Shown here: in pieces, positions 27,015 to 35,675 of the stretch
Layout of the letters: the number at the start of each line of letters is the position of its first letter
How positions within the stretch are numbered: position 1 is the first letter of the stretch
Source of the DNA: an uncultured Bacilli bacterium
GTDB taxonomy: Bacteria > Bacillota_I > Bacilli_A > RF39 > UBA660
Length of the DNA: 64,000 nucleotides
Direction: 5' to 3'
Assembly (NCBI GenBank): GCA_910588025.1
Contig: CAJUQG010000002.1
Span: forward strand, 1-64,000
Translations under genes and position numbers: made by a program
The notes under the pieces: generated by a model
The model's input: the letters and a program-made list of their open reading frames with translations, nothing else
What the model was told of the DNA's origin: nothing
The model's database searches: none

Positions 27015-27902
27015 TTAATCAATTAATAATTCTTTTTCTTCATTAACTTGTTTTTGTAATAATTCTAATTCTTTGATATTCTTATTGTCTTTTAGTACTT
27101 TCATTTGTCTTCTTGCGGAATTATTAAGTCTTACTAATCTCTCACTTTGAGGTACTTTTTCTTCAATCAATTCAGCATTCGTATTTTGAAGATTATTTAA
27201 AATTACTAAATGTAGTAAATCAGTATAATCTCTCATGTTACCTTCTTTTGCCAATTCTGGATTATTATCTCTCCATTCTTTAGCTGTCATACCAAATAAT
27301 GCAACATTTAAAACATCTGCTTCTTCAGCATATACAAATTTCTTTTGAGCTTCAGTAAGAGTTGGAACTATATAAGTTTTTACTGCATCAGTATGAACTA
27401 CATAATTTAATTTAGATAATAGTCTATTTGCTTGCCAATCAATTTTCTCCTGATATGCTTCATTACTTTTTAATCGTTCAAATTCTTTTATTAAATATAG
27501 CTTAAATTCAGGGCTTAACCAACTAGCAAATTCAAACGCAATATCTGGATGAGCAAAAGTTCCTTTACTATATTTTCCGCTACTTGGAATTATTCCAATA
27601 GCATTAAAATCCTTTTTCCAACGATTAGGTGTCATCGTAAAACGATTATATGGAGCCTCATCAATTTTAATTCTGTGAAATTCCACGGAATTAAAATCTT
27701 CATTATTAATTTCTTCCCATAAACTATAATAATCAAATGAATTTTTATTTGACATCCAATTTCTAATTACACCAGATGGATCTTCAGAATTTGCTTGTCT
27801 AGCTAAATCAGTTAATGAAATATAATTTACATTACCTACTCTTAAAATTCCTACTTTATTTTCTTTTACTATTATCTCTGTAGTTACTATATCTTTTTTC
27901 AT
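27015..27902 (-). CDS. KilA-N domain protein (phage antirepressor-like)
   Basis: A 295-residue protein. The N-terminal KilA-N DNA-binding domain covers about 18-120 (NYISLTDLARQ, WMSNKNSFDYYSLW, KGTFAHPDIAFEFASWLSPEFKLYLIKEFERLK). A helical C-terminal part ends in a lysine- and glutamate-rich coil. Such proteins come from phages and integrative elements and are also common as stand-alone genes in gut Firmicutes. A GAGGTG ribosome site supports the ATG at 27902. It sits between two damaged integrative elements and is probably cargo of the older one. Confidence 0.85.
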   Translation of the reverse strand: MKKDIVTTEIIVKENKVGILRVGNVNYISLTDLARQANSEDPSGVIRNWMSNKNSFDYYSLWEEINNEDFNSVEFHRIKIDEAPYNRFTMTPNRWKKDFNAIGIIPSSGKYSKGTFAHPDIAFEFASWLSPEFKLYLIKEFERLKSNEAYQEKIDWQANRLLSKLNYVVHTDAVKTYIVPTLTEAQKKFVYAEEADVLNVALFGMTAKEWRDNNPELAKEGNMRDYTDLLHLVILNNLQNTNAELIEEKVPQSERLVRLNNSARRQMKVLKDNKNIKELELLQKQVNEEKELLID

Positions 27903-27928
27903 TACATCACCTCACTTTTTTTAATTTT

Positions 27929-27970
27929 AAAAGGATGTTCACATACCATTGTTGTTTACATCCTTTATTT
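27929..27970. terminator. Bidirectional hairpin upstream of KilA-N gene
   Basis: AAAGGATGT (27930-27938) pairs with ACATCCTTT (27958-27966) around a long loop, with T-rich flanks on both strands. It may end transcripts coming from the secA side. Confidence 0.5.
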
Positions 27971-28068
27971 TTAGGGCATTTAAGCCAAATTTTTAATTAT
28001 TTACAAACAAATATGAATTTGTTAACATTTTTTAAATTTGCAAAATCCTAGCAGCCCATTTATTTATC

Positions 28069-28112
28069 TCACTTTCCGCAGCAATTTTTGTACTTTTTGC
28101 CCGAACCACATG
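28069..28112 (-). pseudogene. Displaced 3' end of secA (element attachment remnant)
   Basis: On the minus strand this encodes CGSGKKYKNCCGK and a stop, the same residues as the C-terminus of SecA at 31290, but with different synonymous codons. GAACCACATG (plus strand, 28103-28112) is identical to secA 31324-31333, and similarity stops right after it. This is the pattern left when an element inserts into the gene's 3' end and supplies a replacement tail. Confidence 0.8.
28103..28112. repeat. Putative attachment core, distal copy
   Basis: GAACCACATG on the plus strand is identical to 31324-31333 within secA. It is the only identical stretch at the boundary between the displaced secA tail and element DNA, so it is the best candidate for the crossover core. 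Confidence 0.55.
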
Positions 28113-28344
28113 TTCTATCAAATTCAGTATTTATAGCACTTATGGTATTACTGGAATTATTGGTATTTTAGGGAAAAAGTGGTTCCGAAGTATCAGATAT
28201 TTATGGTATTTATAGTACTATGATTACTATAAATATTTCATCCAATGGGAACAAAATGGGAACATTGTGCTCATTCGTTCACTAAATCCACTTAAATTAT
28301 AAACTAAATAATAGATTCAATCAATAACAATGACAAATTGTGCT
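28113..28344. other. Element end region without genes
   Basis: About 230 bp between the displaced secA tail and the HEPN-like gene. It has several related short blocks (TTATGGTATT, TATTTATGG) and a 9-bp inverted repeat (TTTATAGTA / TACTATAAA near 28210-28235), plus two close copies of GGGAACA. These might be integrase arm sites. No ORF is supported. Confidence 0.4.
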
Positions 28345-28906
28345 CTAAAAACGCCTTGATAATACACCAACAGTTCTTAATAAATCGCTTGAATTTTCAT
28401 ATGCATACTTTCGAACATCAAACACTATTTTTGTAAATAAACTATTAATCATTTTTACAAGTTTGATAAATGAACCAGCATATAGAGTTATCTCTTCATC
28501 ATCGACTTTAAATGTATAGTCAAATAGAGATAAACTCCCACTTCCAGATGATTTTATTCTAACTCCATGCATCTTATGTTGGTATTTATTTCTTACTTTT
28601 CTTATCTTTTCTAAAAAATCATAATTTTCTTTTAAAATTTCATTATAATCATTGCTTAAGTATTTTATCTGTTCATTGTATTCTAATAAACCATCACTGT
28701 TTTTAAATTCCAATTGTTTGGTTTTTTTGTTATATGAATATGGAATCAATCTGGGAATATTTTGAATAATTTCTAGTATAAATTCTTCACCATTTTCAAA
28801 ATCATCTATTACATCAATTCCACATAATTTTATTAATTTAATTTAAATGGTATAAAGTTTCAAAGTACCCAAAAAGTGCATTTGCTATTTCAACATTCAT
28901 ATGCAT
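28345..28906 (-). pseudogene. HEPN-like protein gene with one frameshift, partner of Fic
   Basis: The open part (28345-28749) encodes about 134 residues with RNKYQH, an R-x4-H motif like that of HEPN ribonuclease domains. Upstream, a second piece starts at ATG 28906/28900, a few bases after the Fic stop, and reaches a stop at 28840-28838. After a +1 shift the frame continues through CGIDVIDDFENGEEF into the open part. The natural gene was about 185 residues and co-transcribed with fic. It is either frameshifted here or translated only from a late start. HEPN assignment is tentative. Confidence 0.5.
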
Positions 28907-28907
28907 T

Positions 28908-29837
28908 TTACCTCAACAATTCTAAATATTTCTTTAATGTTTCTATTTCCAGTTTAACTATTAATTTAACAAAATCTGTATAATCACCAGTTGTATGAGC
29001 TTTATCTAATGCTTCATAATATTCTAATCTATCTTCCTTTTTTATTATTACTGGATTAAACCCATAATTCATTAAATCTAAATTCATAAGTAACCTTGCA
29101 GTTCTACCATTACCATCTACAAATGGATGAATTTTAACTAATTCACCATGTAATAAAGCAGCTTGAATAATTGGATGAAAATCATTCCAATTTTCGTAAT
29201 TTAAAACTAACTTTTCCATTAACTCTGGAACTTTCAAGTAATCTGGTGGGATATGAGTTGCACCTTTTATAGTAACATTTTCTCTTCTATATCTTCCTGC
29301 ATTTTCATCACCAATATCTTTTAAAACTAATTGATGAATACCTTTGATATTCCACTCAGTAATCGGGTTATCTTCTTTTACCAAATCGTTTAAATATAAA
29401 ATAGCCTTTTCATGATTGATAGCTTCTAAATGCTCTTTTATTGATTTTCCACCAACTGTAATTCCTTCTAATACAACTTGTGTTTCTCTAAGTGTCAAAG
29501 TATTTCCTTCTATACCATTACTATTGTATGTCCATTCAAGATTAATTGAATCTTCTAATGATCTTAATGTTTCTTTTGGTATCGGTCTTTTATTATCTAA
29601 TTCTCTCTTCAACTCATCAACTTCATTAAAATAATTAGCCTCTAAATCAATAATAAATTCTGTAAAATCTGGTTTAATAACTCTTTTGTCTACTGGTTTT
29701 ATTGCATCAACTGGAATATTCCAACTGTTTCCGTTTTTAACAGCTCCTTCAATCCTGCCATCTTGTAATAATTGCCTTATTCTTCTTTCACTAATATTCC
29801 ATTTTTTTACAGCTTCTTTAGTAGTCATAAAATCCAA
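28908..29837 (-). CDS. Fic-domain protein with N-terminal DNA-binding helix-turn-helix
   Basis: A 309-residue protein. The first 45 residues are an excisionase/MerR-type HTH (TTKEAVKKWNISERRIRQLL). An N-terminal inhibitory helix carries the S-x3-E-G motif (Ser106, Glu110 in NSNGIEGN). The Fic core has the complete catalytic motif HPFVDGNGRTAR starting at His237. Fic enzymes usually transfer AMP to target proteins, with the glutamate blocking ATP until relieved. AGGTGA with 7-nt spacing supports the TTG at 29837 over ATG 29828. It is intact, unlike its neighbours, and has its own promoter. Confidence 0.93.
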   Translation of the reverse strand: MDFMTTKEAVKKWNISERRIRQLLQDGRIEGAVKNGNSWNIPVDAIKPVDKRVIKPDFTEFIIDLEANYFNEVDELKRELDNKRPIPKETLRSLEDSINLEWTYNSNGIEGNTLTLRETQVVLEGITVGGKSIKEHLEAINHEKAILYLNDLVKEDNPITEWNIKGIHQLVLKDIGDENAGRYRRENVTIKGATHIPPDYLKVPELMEKLVLNYENWNDFHPIIQAALLHGELVKIHPFVDGNGRTARLLMNLDLMNYGFNPVIIKKEDRLEYYEALDKAHTTGDYTDFVKLIVKLEIETLKKYLELLR

Positions 29838-29858
29838 AACGCTTCACCTCTATATATC

Positions 29859-29887
29859 ATTATACCGCTAACGGTAGTTTTGGTCAA
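29859..29887 (-). promoter_or_regulatory. Promoter of fic with a palindromic operator in the spacer
   Basis: TTGACC (29887-29882) and TATAAT (29864-29859) are 17 bp apart on the minus strand. The spacer holds the inverted repeat TACCGCTAACGGTA (29863-29876). A repressor bound there would block RNA polymerase. The HTH of the Fic protein itself is the obvious candidate. Confidence 0.75.
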
Positions 29888-29903
29888 CCATATAAGACTA
29901 ATT

Positions 29904-31151
29904 TTATCTATATTTAATAATTTCATCTATAATATCTGATTTAACTGTTTGTTCAAATTTTTCACTTGCTTCTTTAAGTGTTTCATCAGTTGTTGATATA
30001 TAATAATTTTCAGTAGCTTCTATCTTGCTATGCCCTAAAATGTCAGCTACATCTCTAATTTCTACACCATTTCTTAGACTCTTTGTTGCATAACTTCCTC
30101 GTAAGTCATAGAATCTGCAATGTTCTATTCCCAATTCTGTATGAACCACTTTATATGGATATTTCATAATATCAGTTCCACTATAAACACCATTTTCTTT
30201 TCTAAATACTAAATCAAGATTTTCCAACAATTTAGCTTTTCTAACTGTTTCAACAATTCTATATTCTATTATTTTTCCATATTTATTTTTAACTTCTTCT
30301 AGATGATAATAGTGATACATTTTACCATATAACTTTTTAAAATTTTCTTGTTTCCTTTTATAATTTTTTAGAGCTACTAATAAAGTATTACAAATATATA
30401 CTTTTCTTACTCCATTTATTGTTTTTGTTGTACCTAAAAACCATTTCCCCTTTTCATCTTTAACTTTACTATAAACATTATGCTCTATACTAATTATTCT
30501 CTTTTCAAGATCAATATTATCCCAAGTTAGTGCACAGACTTCACCGGTTCTCATTCCTGTAAAACATGCAACTAGAAATGCACAGGTGAATGTTTCATTA
30601 TTTTTAAATCTCTTTAAAATAAAATTCAATTTCTTCTTGAGTATAAATATGCCTTATAGTCTTTCTTTAATTGTTCTATGTGCGGCAAACTTATAGTTAT
30701 TGCTGGATTATAATTAATAAATCCAAATATATCAGTTGCAACTCTAAATGAACATTTTATTACTTTTACAAAATTTTTTAAATATCCATAAGAATAATCA
30801 TATCTTCTACATACATCTATTAAATATTTATTTAACTGATAACTTGTAATTGCATTAAGTCTATAATGACCTAAATAAATCTTTAAATACTTATTAACAA
30901 TAACTGAATACTCTTCTATTGTTCTATATTTTAAATTCACTTTGCAATAATTATCTAGCCAATAATCCAAATAATCTCCATATGACATATAGCTTTCCGT
31001 TTTACATCCTCCATTTTGATATTCATCATAAGCTTTTTGTCCTGCGGTAAATGCAGCATTTTTTGTTTTAAATCCACTTTCTTTTTCCATTAACTTTTGT
31101 TGCTTCAAAGCGATATTGATACACCTTTCCTCTTTTTTGAATACTAATCAT
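29904..31151 (-). pseudogene. int: Tyrosine-type integrase gene broken by frameshifts
   Basis: The gene starts at ATG 31151 after AAAGGGAG. It encodes the AP2-like arm-binding domain (IQKRGKVYQYRFEATKVNGKRKW), then a SAM-like core-binding domain (31108-30626 frame) and a catalytic domain (30629-29904 frame). The latter shows TGMRTGEVCALTW (first Arg), CRFYDLRGSYATK (a variant of H-x-L-R) and LGHSKIEATENYY (His and Tyr nucleophile). The frame breaks after KRKWI (near 31080), and two one-base changes flank QEEIEF (near 30630). The product is therefore unlikely to be made. It lies next to its probable target, secA. Confidence 0.85.
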
Positions 31152-31187
31152 TTTTATCATCTCCCTTTCATTTTTTGATTAGTTTTT

Positions 31188-31236
31188 ACTAAAACAAAAA
31201 GGAATGTTAACATTTTATCTATGTTAACACTCCTTT
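31188..31236. terminator. Terminator downstream of secA / element end hairpin
   Basis: A 15-bp stem with one mismatch (31198-31212 with 31222-31236) is followed by TTTTTGTTTT on the minus strand and T-rich sequence on the plus strand. It should end secA transcription before the integrase remnant. Confidence 0.75.
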
Positions 31237-31289
31237 GTTTATAAGTATTTTAGCTATTTATTTTTTAATTTTAGCTAAACTTTTTTATG

Positions 31290-33776
31290 CTACTTTCCAC
31301 AACAATTCTTATATTTCTTTCCTGAACCACATGGACAAGTATCATTTCTTCCTATTTTCTTATCATTTTTGACAGTATGACCAACTTTTTCTTTTCCATC
31401 GTTGGAAGAACCTTTTATTACTTGTTTTCTTTCAATATTTTGTTCAATTTCGGCTTTTAATAAGAATTGTGCTACATCGCTATCTATTTTATCTAATAGA
31501 CGTTCAAATAGTTCGTAACCTTCCATGGTATATGCTTGAAGGGGATTGGTTTGACCATATCCTCTTAACATAATTCCGTCTTTTAAATGTTCCATTTCAT
31601 TTAGGTGATTTACCCATAAAGAATCAATTACACGTAATGTAATGGCTTTCTCAAATTCTTCGAAAGCTGGAGCATCTTTAATTTTCTCTTCATAATCATC
31701 GTTAATTTTATTAAATAATAAATCAATAATTTCTTCTTCGCTCTTATCTTTTAATTCTTCTACAGATAGTTTTTCACCTTTGATAAAATTAGAATTTACA
31801 TATTCGATAATTTCTTGTTTATCATTATCTGTTAAATATCCTTCTGGAGCTATATGACTTTCAATTATATTGGTAATCGTATTTTTGAAGGTATCTTTTA
31901 TATTTTCATGAATACTTTCTAGTTCTAATACTTCATTTCTTTTTTCATAAATAATTAAGCGTTGTTCATTTACTACATTGTCATAGTCTAATAAACTTTT
32001 ACGCATATCGAAGTTATTTCCTTCAACTTTCTTTTGGGCTGATTCAATACTTCTAGTTAATGATTTGGAACGAATTGCTTGACTTCCTACCATTCCTAAA
32101 GCTTCAACCATTCTTTTTACTTTATCTGTTCCAAAACGGCGCATTAATTCATCTTCAAAAGATACAAAGAATTGACTCATTCCTGGATCACCTTGACGTC
32201 CAGCACGTCCACGTAATTGGTTATCAATACGACGAGATTCATGACGCTCTGTACCAATAACACAAAGTCCACCAAGTTCTTTTACACCTTCTCCAAGTTT
32301 AATATCTGTTCCACGACCTGCCATATTGGTAGCAATTGTAATTGCTCCCTTTTCTCCCGCTTTCGCAATGATTTCAGCTTCACGAGCATGATTTTTAGCA
32401 TTTAATATTTCATGTTTTAATTTAGCTTTTGTAAGTAATGAACCTAAATATTCGTTTGCTTCTACAGAGATTGTACCCACTAAGATTGGTTGTCCAGTTT
32501 CATGAATTTCTTTAATTGTATTTACAATTGCTTCATATTTACCAGCCATATTAGAATATAATAAATCGGCACGGTCTTCACGAATTACTGGCTTGTTCGT
32601 TGGAATTTGAATAACATACATGTTGTAAATATTTCTAAATTCTTCTTCTTCTGTTTTTGCAGTACCTGTCATACCAGATAATTTTTTATACATTCTAAAT
32701 AAGTTTTGGAATGTAATCGTTGCCATTGTTCTAGTTTCTTCATTTATTTTAACATTTTCTTTGGCTTCTATTGCTTGATGTAATCCTTCGCTAAATTGAC
32801 GACCTTTCATTAAACGTCCAGTAAATTGATCTACAATAATTACTTCATTGTTATCTACAACATAATCTACATCTTTTTTAAAAGCATAATTTGCCTTTAG
32901 AGCTTGATTTACATGATGAACTAATGCTGAATTTTCTAAATCATATAAATTTTTGATATGAAAATATTGTTCAACTTTTGCAACACCTTTTTCCATTAAA
33001 GAGGTATTTTTAGTTTTTGGATCAAAATCATAATCTTCATTTTCAACTAAATTTTGAACAGCGGCATTTGCATCCATATATAAATCTTTTGTATTTGATT
33101 TACCTCCAGAAATAATTAAAGGAGTACGAGCTTCATCAATTAAAATTGAGTCAACTTCATCGACAATACAAAAGTTTAATGGTCTTTGAACACGGTCTGC
33201 TGCTTGAACTACCATATTATCTCTTAAATAGTCGAACCCTATTTCACTATTCGTAGAATATAAAATATCTGCATTGTATGCTTCTTGTTTTTCTTTTGGA
33301 CTCATTTCACGTAAATTTAAGCCTATTGTTAAGCCTAAAAATTCAAAAATGCTACCCATCCATTCAGAGTCACGTTTGGCAAGGAATTCGTTTACTGTTA
33401 CGATATGAACACCTTCACCAGTTAAAGCATTTAAATAAGCTGGCATGGTTTCTGTTAAGGTTTTTCCTTCTCCAGTTTTCATTTCGGCAATATTACCATA
33501 ATGAATGGCAAGTCCTCCTAAAATTTGGACAAAATAAGGCTTTTCTCCAATTACACGATAATCCGCTTCTCTTACTACTGCATAAGCTTCGACTAAAATA
33601 TCATCTAAAGTTTCTCCATTTGCTAATCTTTCTTTTAATTCGCTTGTTTTATTTTTTAGTTCTTCATCAGATAATTTGCTCATTGTTTCTTCTAAAGCAA
33701 CTACTTCATTTGCTAAAACTTCGAATCTTTTTAATTCTTTATATTCTGAGTCGATTAATTTTCTAAATAATCCCAT
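31290..33776 (-). CDS. secA: Preprotein translocase ATPase SecA
   Basis: An 828-residue motor of the Sec pathway. NBD1 has Walker A MKTGEGKTL and DEVDSILIDEARTP. The preprotein cross-linking domain, NBD2 (TNMAGRGTDIKLG, GRAGRQGDPG), the helical scaffold and wing follow. The C-terminal zinc motif CPCGSGKKYKNCCGK, which binds SecB or ribosomes, is intact. The last dozen codons appear to have been supplied by the adjacent element: the displaced original tail is at 28069-28112 and shares GAACCACATG with 31324-31333. It is downstream of hpf, as in Bacillus. Confidence 0.97.
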   Translation of the reverse strand: MGLFRKLIDSEYKELKRFEVLANEVVALEETMSKLSDEELKNKTSELKERLANGETLDDILVEAYAVVREADYRVIGEKPYFVQILGGLAIHYGNIAEMKTGEGKTLTETMPAYLNALTGEGVHIVTVNEFLAKRDSEWMGSIFEFLGLTIGLNLREMSPKEKQEAYNADILYSTNSEIGFDYLRDNMVVQAADRVQRPLNFCIVDEVDSILIDEARTPLIISGGKSNTKDLYMDANAAVQNLVENEDYDFDPKTKNTSLMEKGVAKVEQYFHIKNLYDLENSALVHHVNQALKANYAFKKDVDYVVDNNEVIIVDQFTGRLMKGRQFSEGLHQAIEAKENVKINEETRTMATITFQNLFRMYKKLSGMTGTAKTEEEEFRNIYNMYVIQIPTNKPVIREDRADLLYSNMAGKYEAIVNTIKEIHETGQPILVGTISVEANEYLGSLLTKAKLKHEILNAKNHAREAEIIAKAGEKGAITIATNMAGRGTDIKLGEGVKELGGLCVIGTERHESRRIDNQLRGRAGRQGDPGMSQFFVSFEDELMRRFGTDKVKRMVEALGMVGSQAIRSKSLTRSIESAQKKVEGNNFDMRKSLLDYDNVVNEQRLIIYEKRNEVLELESIHENIKDTFKNTITNIIESHIAPEGYLTDNDKQEIIEYVNSNFIKGEKLSVEELKDKSEEEIIDLLFNKINDDYEEKIKDAPAFEEFEKAITLRVIDSLWVNHLNEMEHLKDGIMLRGYGQTNPLQAYTMEGYELFERLLDKIDSDVAQFLLKAEIEQNIERKQVIKGSSNDGKEKVGHTVKNDKKIGRNDTCPCGSGKKYKNCCGK
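31324..31333. repeat. Putative attachment core inside secA
   Basis: GAACCACATG within the zinc-motif codons of secA is identical to 28103-28112. The 3.2 kb between the two copies is the element. Confidence 0.55.
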
Positions 33777-33896
33777 AGTATTTACCCTCCATCAAATGTA
33801 TTTTATCATAATCTTAAAAAAAATAGTATTTTTCTTTCTATAATTCCTATTACTAGTTATTTTAACGCATTTTTGATTTTATGAAAAGCTTTAACT

Positions 33897-35603
33897 TTAT
33901 TTCTGTATTTTTTTCCTACTCATACTTTTTTGATTTTTTAAATGTTCATCAATTCTAAAGAAAATACAAATTTGTTTTTCGTTTTTCTTTTTTAATATTT
34001 CATAATTATCTTCGTTTTCATCGCGAATAATTTGCGCATCACTACAAAATTCTTGAAAATCAATCATTTGATAAGTTCCATTTTGATATTCTACTAAAAC
34101 GTTTGGTATTATTGTTTGATTCACCGGAACTTTAAAATTCCAAAAAGTATTTTCACTATCTAAATCATATTTTATTTCATAAAGATCATAATAATAGTTT
34201 TCTGGTGTTTTATATTTTTTACTTTCATTATCATAATAGTAATATATTTTATAATCAGTTAGGAAACGCCACATTATTTCTTTTCCTTGAATTTTTAAAA
34301 TTTCTTTTATATTCGCTAAAAAGTATTCTAACATGTTTTGATATAAAGACGCGTTTTCACCGATTTGAAATTCTTTTTGAGATAAGTATTTTTGTAGTTC
34401 ATTTATTTCACAAATCTTTTCTAAATTTATTTCAGAATTTAATAAAGAATACAAATAATAATCTAAATAGATTTGAAGTGTTTGAGGATCCTTTTGATTA
34501 AATCCATGAGTGAAAGATGCTAAATCTAGATTTTTTTGCTTTAAATTATTATCCATTTTTTCTAAAAATTGCTGTTTTGACTCTTGATCGAGATTCAGAT
34601 AATTTAAAGGCATTTTGTCTGTTACTAAAAAACTTAAAAGCCATAGTGAATAACTTTCTTCTTTGGAAATTTCTTCTTGCAAAGATTCTCGATTTATTAA
34701 GTTTAAGTCATCAGATAAAGAACACGTTTTGTTATTTTTTGAGCTTTGTATTATGGTTGTAGAAAAATAGTTATTATGAACACGAACAGGATAAGTATCA
34801 CTTTTTCTAGATAAAAAGGAACCAGAAGGAATAAAGGTAGGTTCTCTATCTTGAGAAGTTAAGATTTGATTTAATAGATGACGTTCAATGGGAATTGTTG
34901 AATATTGATTGATAATTAAATTAGTTTTTTTAGAGAATTGATAAGTAAATTTTATGGATTCATTATTGGATAATCTATTTAATTGTTCTAAATCATTTAA
35001 AAATGAATTCATTTCTTGTTCTGTTAAAGATAATCTTGCTCTTAAAGATTTATATAAAAGTTCTTCTTTGTTAGTTAAAAGATAATAGACAACATTTTCT
35101 TCTCCGATGATATCACACATAATAGATAAACGAAGGTTGCCAACATTTTTTTCTTTATTTCCTAAAACAATGGTTTGAATACAGTCGAAAATGAGAGAAT
35201 TTTCTTTTTGATAGTCATAAATATCTTTACTCATTAGTTGATGTATATCAGGTAAATCTGAAACTTTAAGGCGATGGGCGTAATGGTCCAATAAATAATT
35301 CATTGCCATTTGATATTCACTATTAAAGTATGATACATAATCTTGTATATCTTTTAAAATAGCATTTCTTAAAATTTGATCAGCATTCTCTCGATCAAAG
35401 AAACATTCAATATTCATATTAATTTGGTCGATTTTAGAATAACCATTTTTAGGAATAGACCCTAGTATGAGAAAGAAAAGAAGCAAATAATAGTTGCGCT
35501 TTATATTCTCTTTTACTTTTGGCTTTTTTTTCTTGGGATATAAATCTTTATCATCTAAATTTTTTTTCGGATTAACATTTCGAAAATAATTATTTTTTTG
35601 CAT
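33897..35603 (-). CDS. Large single-pass membrane protein of unknown function
   Basis: A protein of about 568 residues that I do not recognise. A basic lysine-rich N-terminus (about 1-38) precedes one hydrophobic segment (about 39-55), so most of the chain should lie outside the cell. The outer part is acidic and helical, with many Leu, Asn and Tyr, and no catalytic motif stands out. AGAGG seven bases before ATG 35603 decides the start over 35636. It sits between hpf and secA, where Bacillus has no gene, so it is probably lineage-specific. Confidence 0.55.
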   Translation of the reverse strand: MQKNNYFRNVNPKKNLDDKDLYPKKKKPKVKENIKRNYYLLLFFLILGSIPKNGYSKIDQINMNIECFFDRENADQILRNAILKDIQDYVSYFNSEYQMAMNYLLDHYAHRLKVSDLPDIHQLMSKDIYDYQKENSLIFDCIQTIVLGNKEKNVGNLRLSIMCDIIGEENVVYYLLTNKEELLYKSLRARLSLTEQEMNSFLNDLEQLNRLSNNESIKFTYQFSKKTNLIINQYSTIPIERHLLNQILTSQDREPTFIPSGSFLSRKSDTYPVRVHNNYFSTTIIQSSKNNKTCSLSDDLNLINRESLQEEISKEESYSLWLLSFLVTDKMPLNYLNLDQESKQQFLEKMDNNLKQKNLDLASFTHGFNQKDPQTLQIYLDYYLYSLLNSEINLEKICEINELQKYLSQKEFQIGENASLYQNMLEYFLANIKEILKIQGKEIMWRFLTDYKIYYYYDNESKKYKTPENYYYDLYEIKYDLDSENTFWNFKVPVNQTIIPNVLVEYQNGTYQMIDFQEFCSDAQIIRDENEDNYEILKKKNEKQICIFFRIDEHLKNQKSMSRKKIQK

Positions 35604-35642
35604 ACAAAAACCTCTTTTAAGCTTATATTTTAGCACTTTTTT

Positions 35643-35675
35643 GGCAAAAGAAAAGAAAAACTTTTTTAGCTTTTC
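35643..35675 (-). terminator. Terminator of hpf
   Basis: AAGAAAAGC pairs with GTTTTTCTT just past the hpf stop, followed by TTTTCTTTTG on the minus strand. Confidence 0.6.

Noticed and set aside
29904..31108. Two separate integrase genes
   Set aside because: They are consecutive domains of one integrase. The intervening QEEIEF and the N-terminal piece show that the break is due to frameshifts.
33278..33766. 162-codon plus-strand ORF opposite secA
   Set aside because: Leucine-rich shadow of secA without a start signal.
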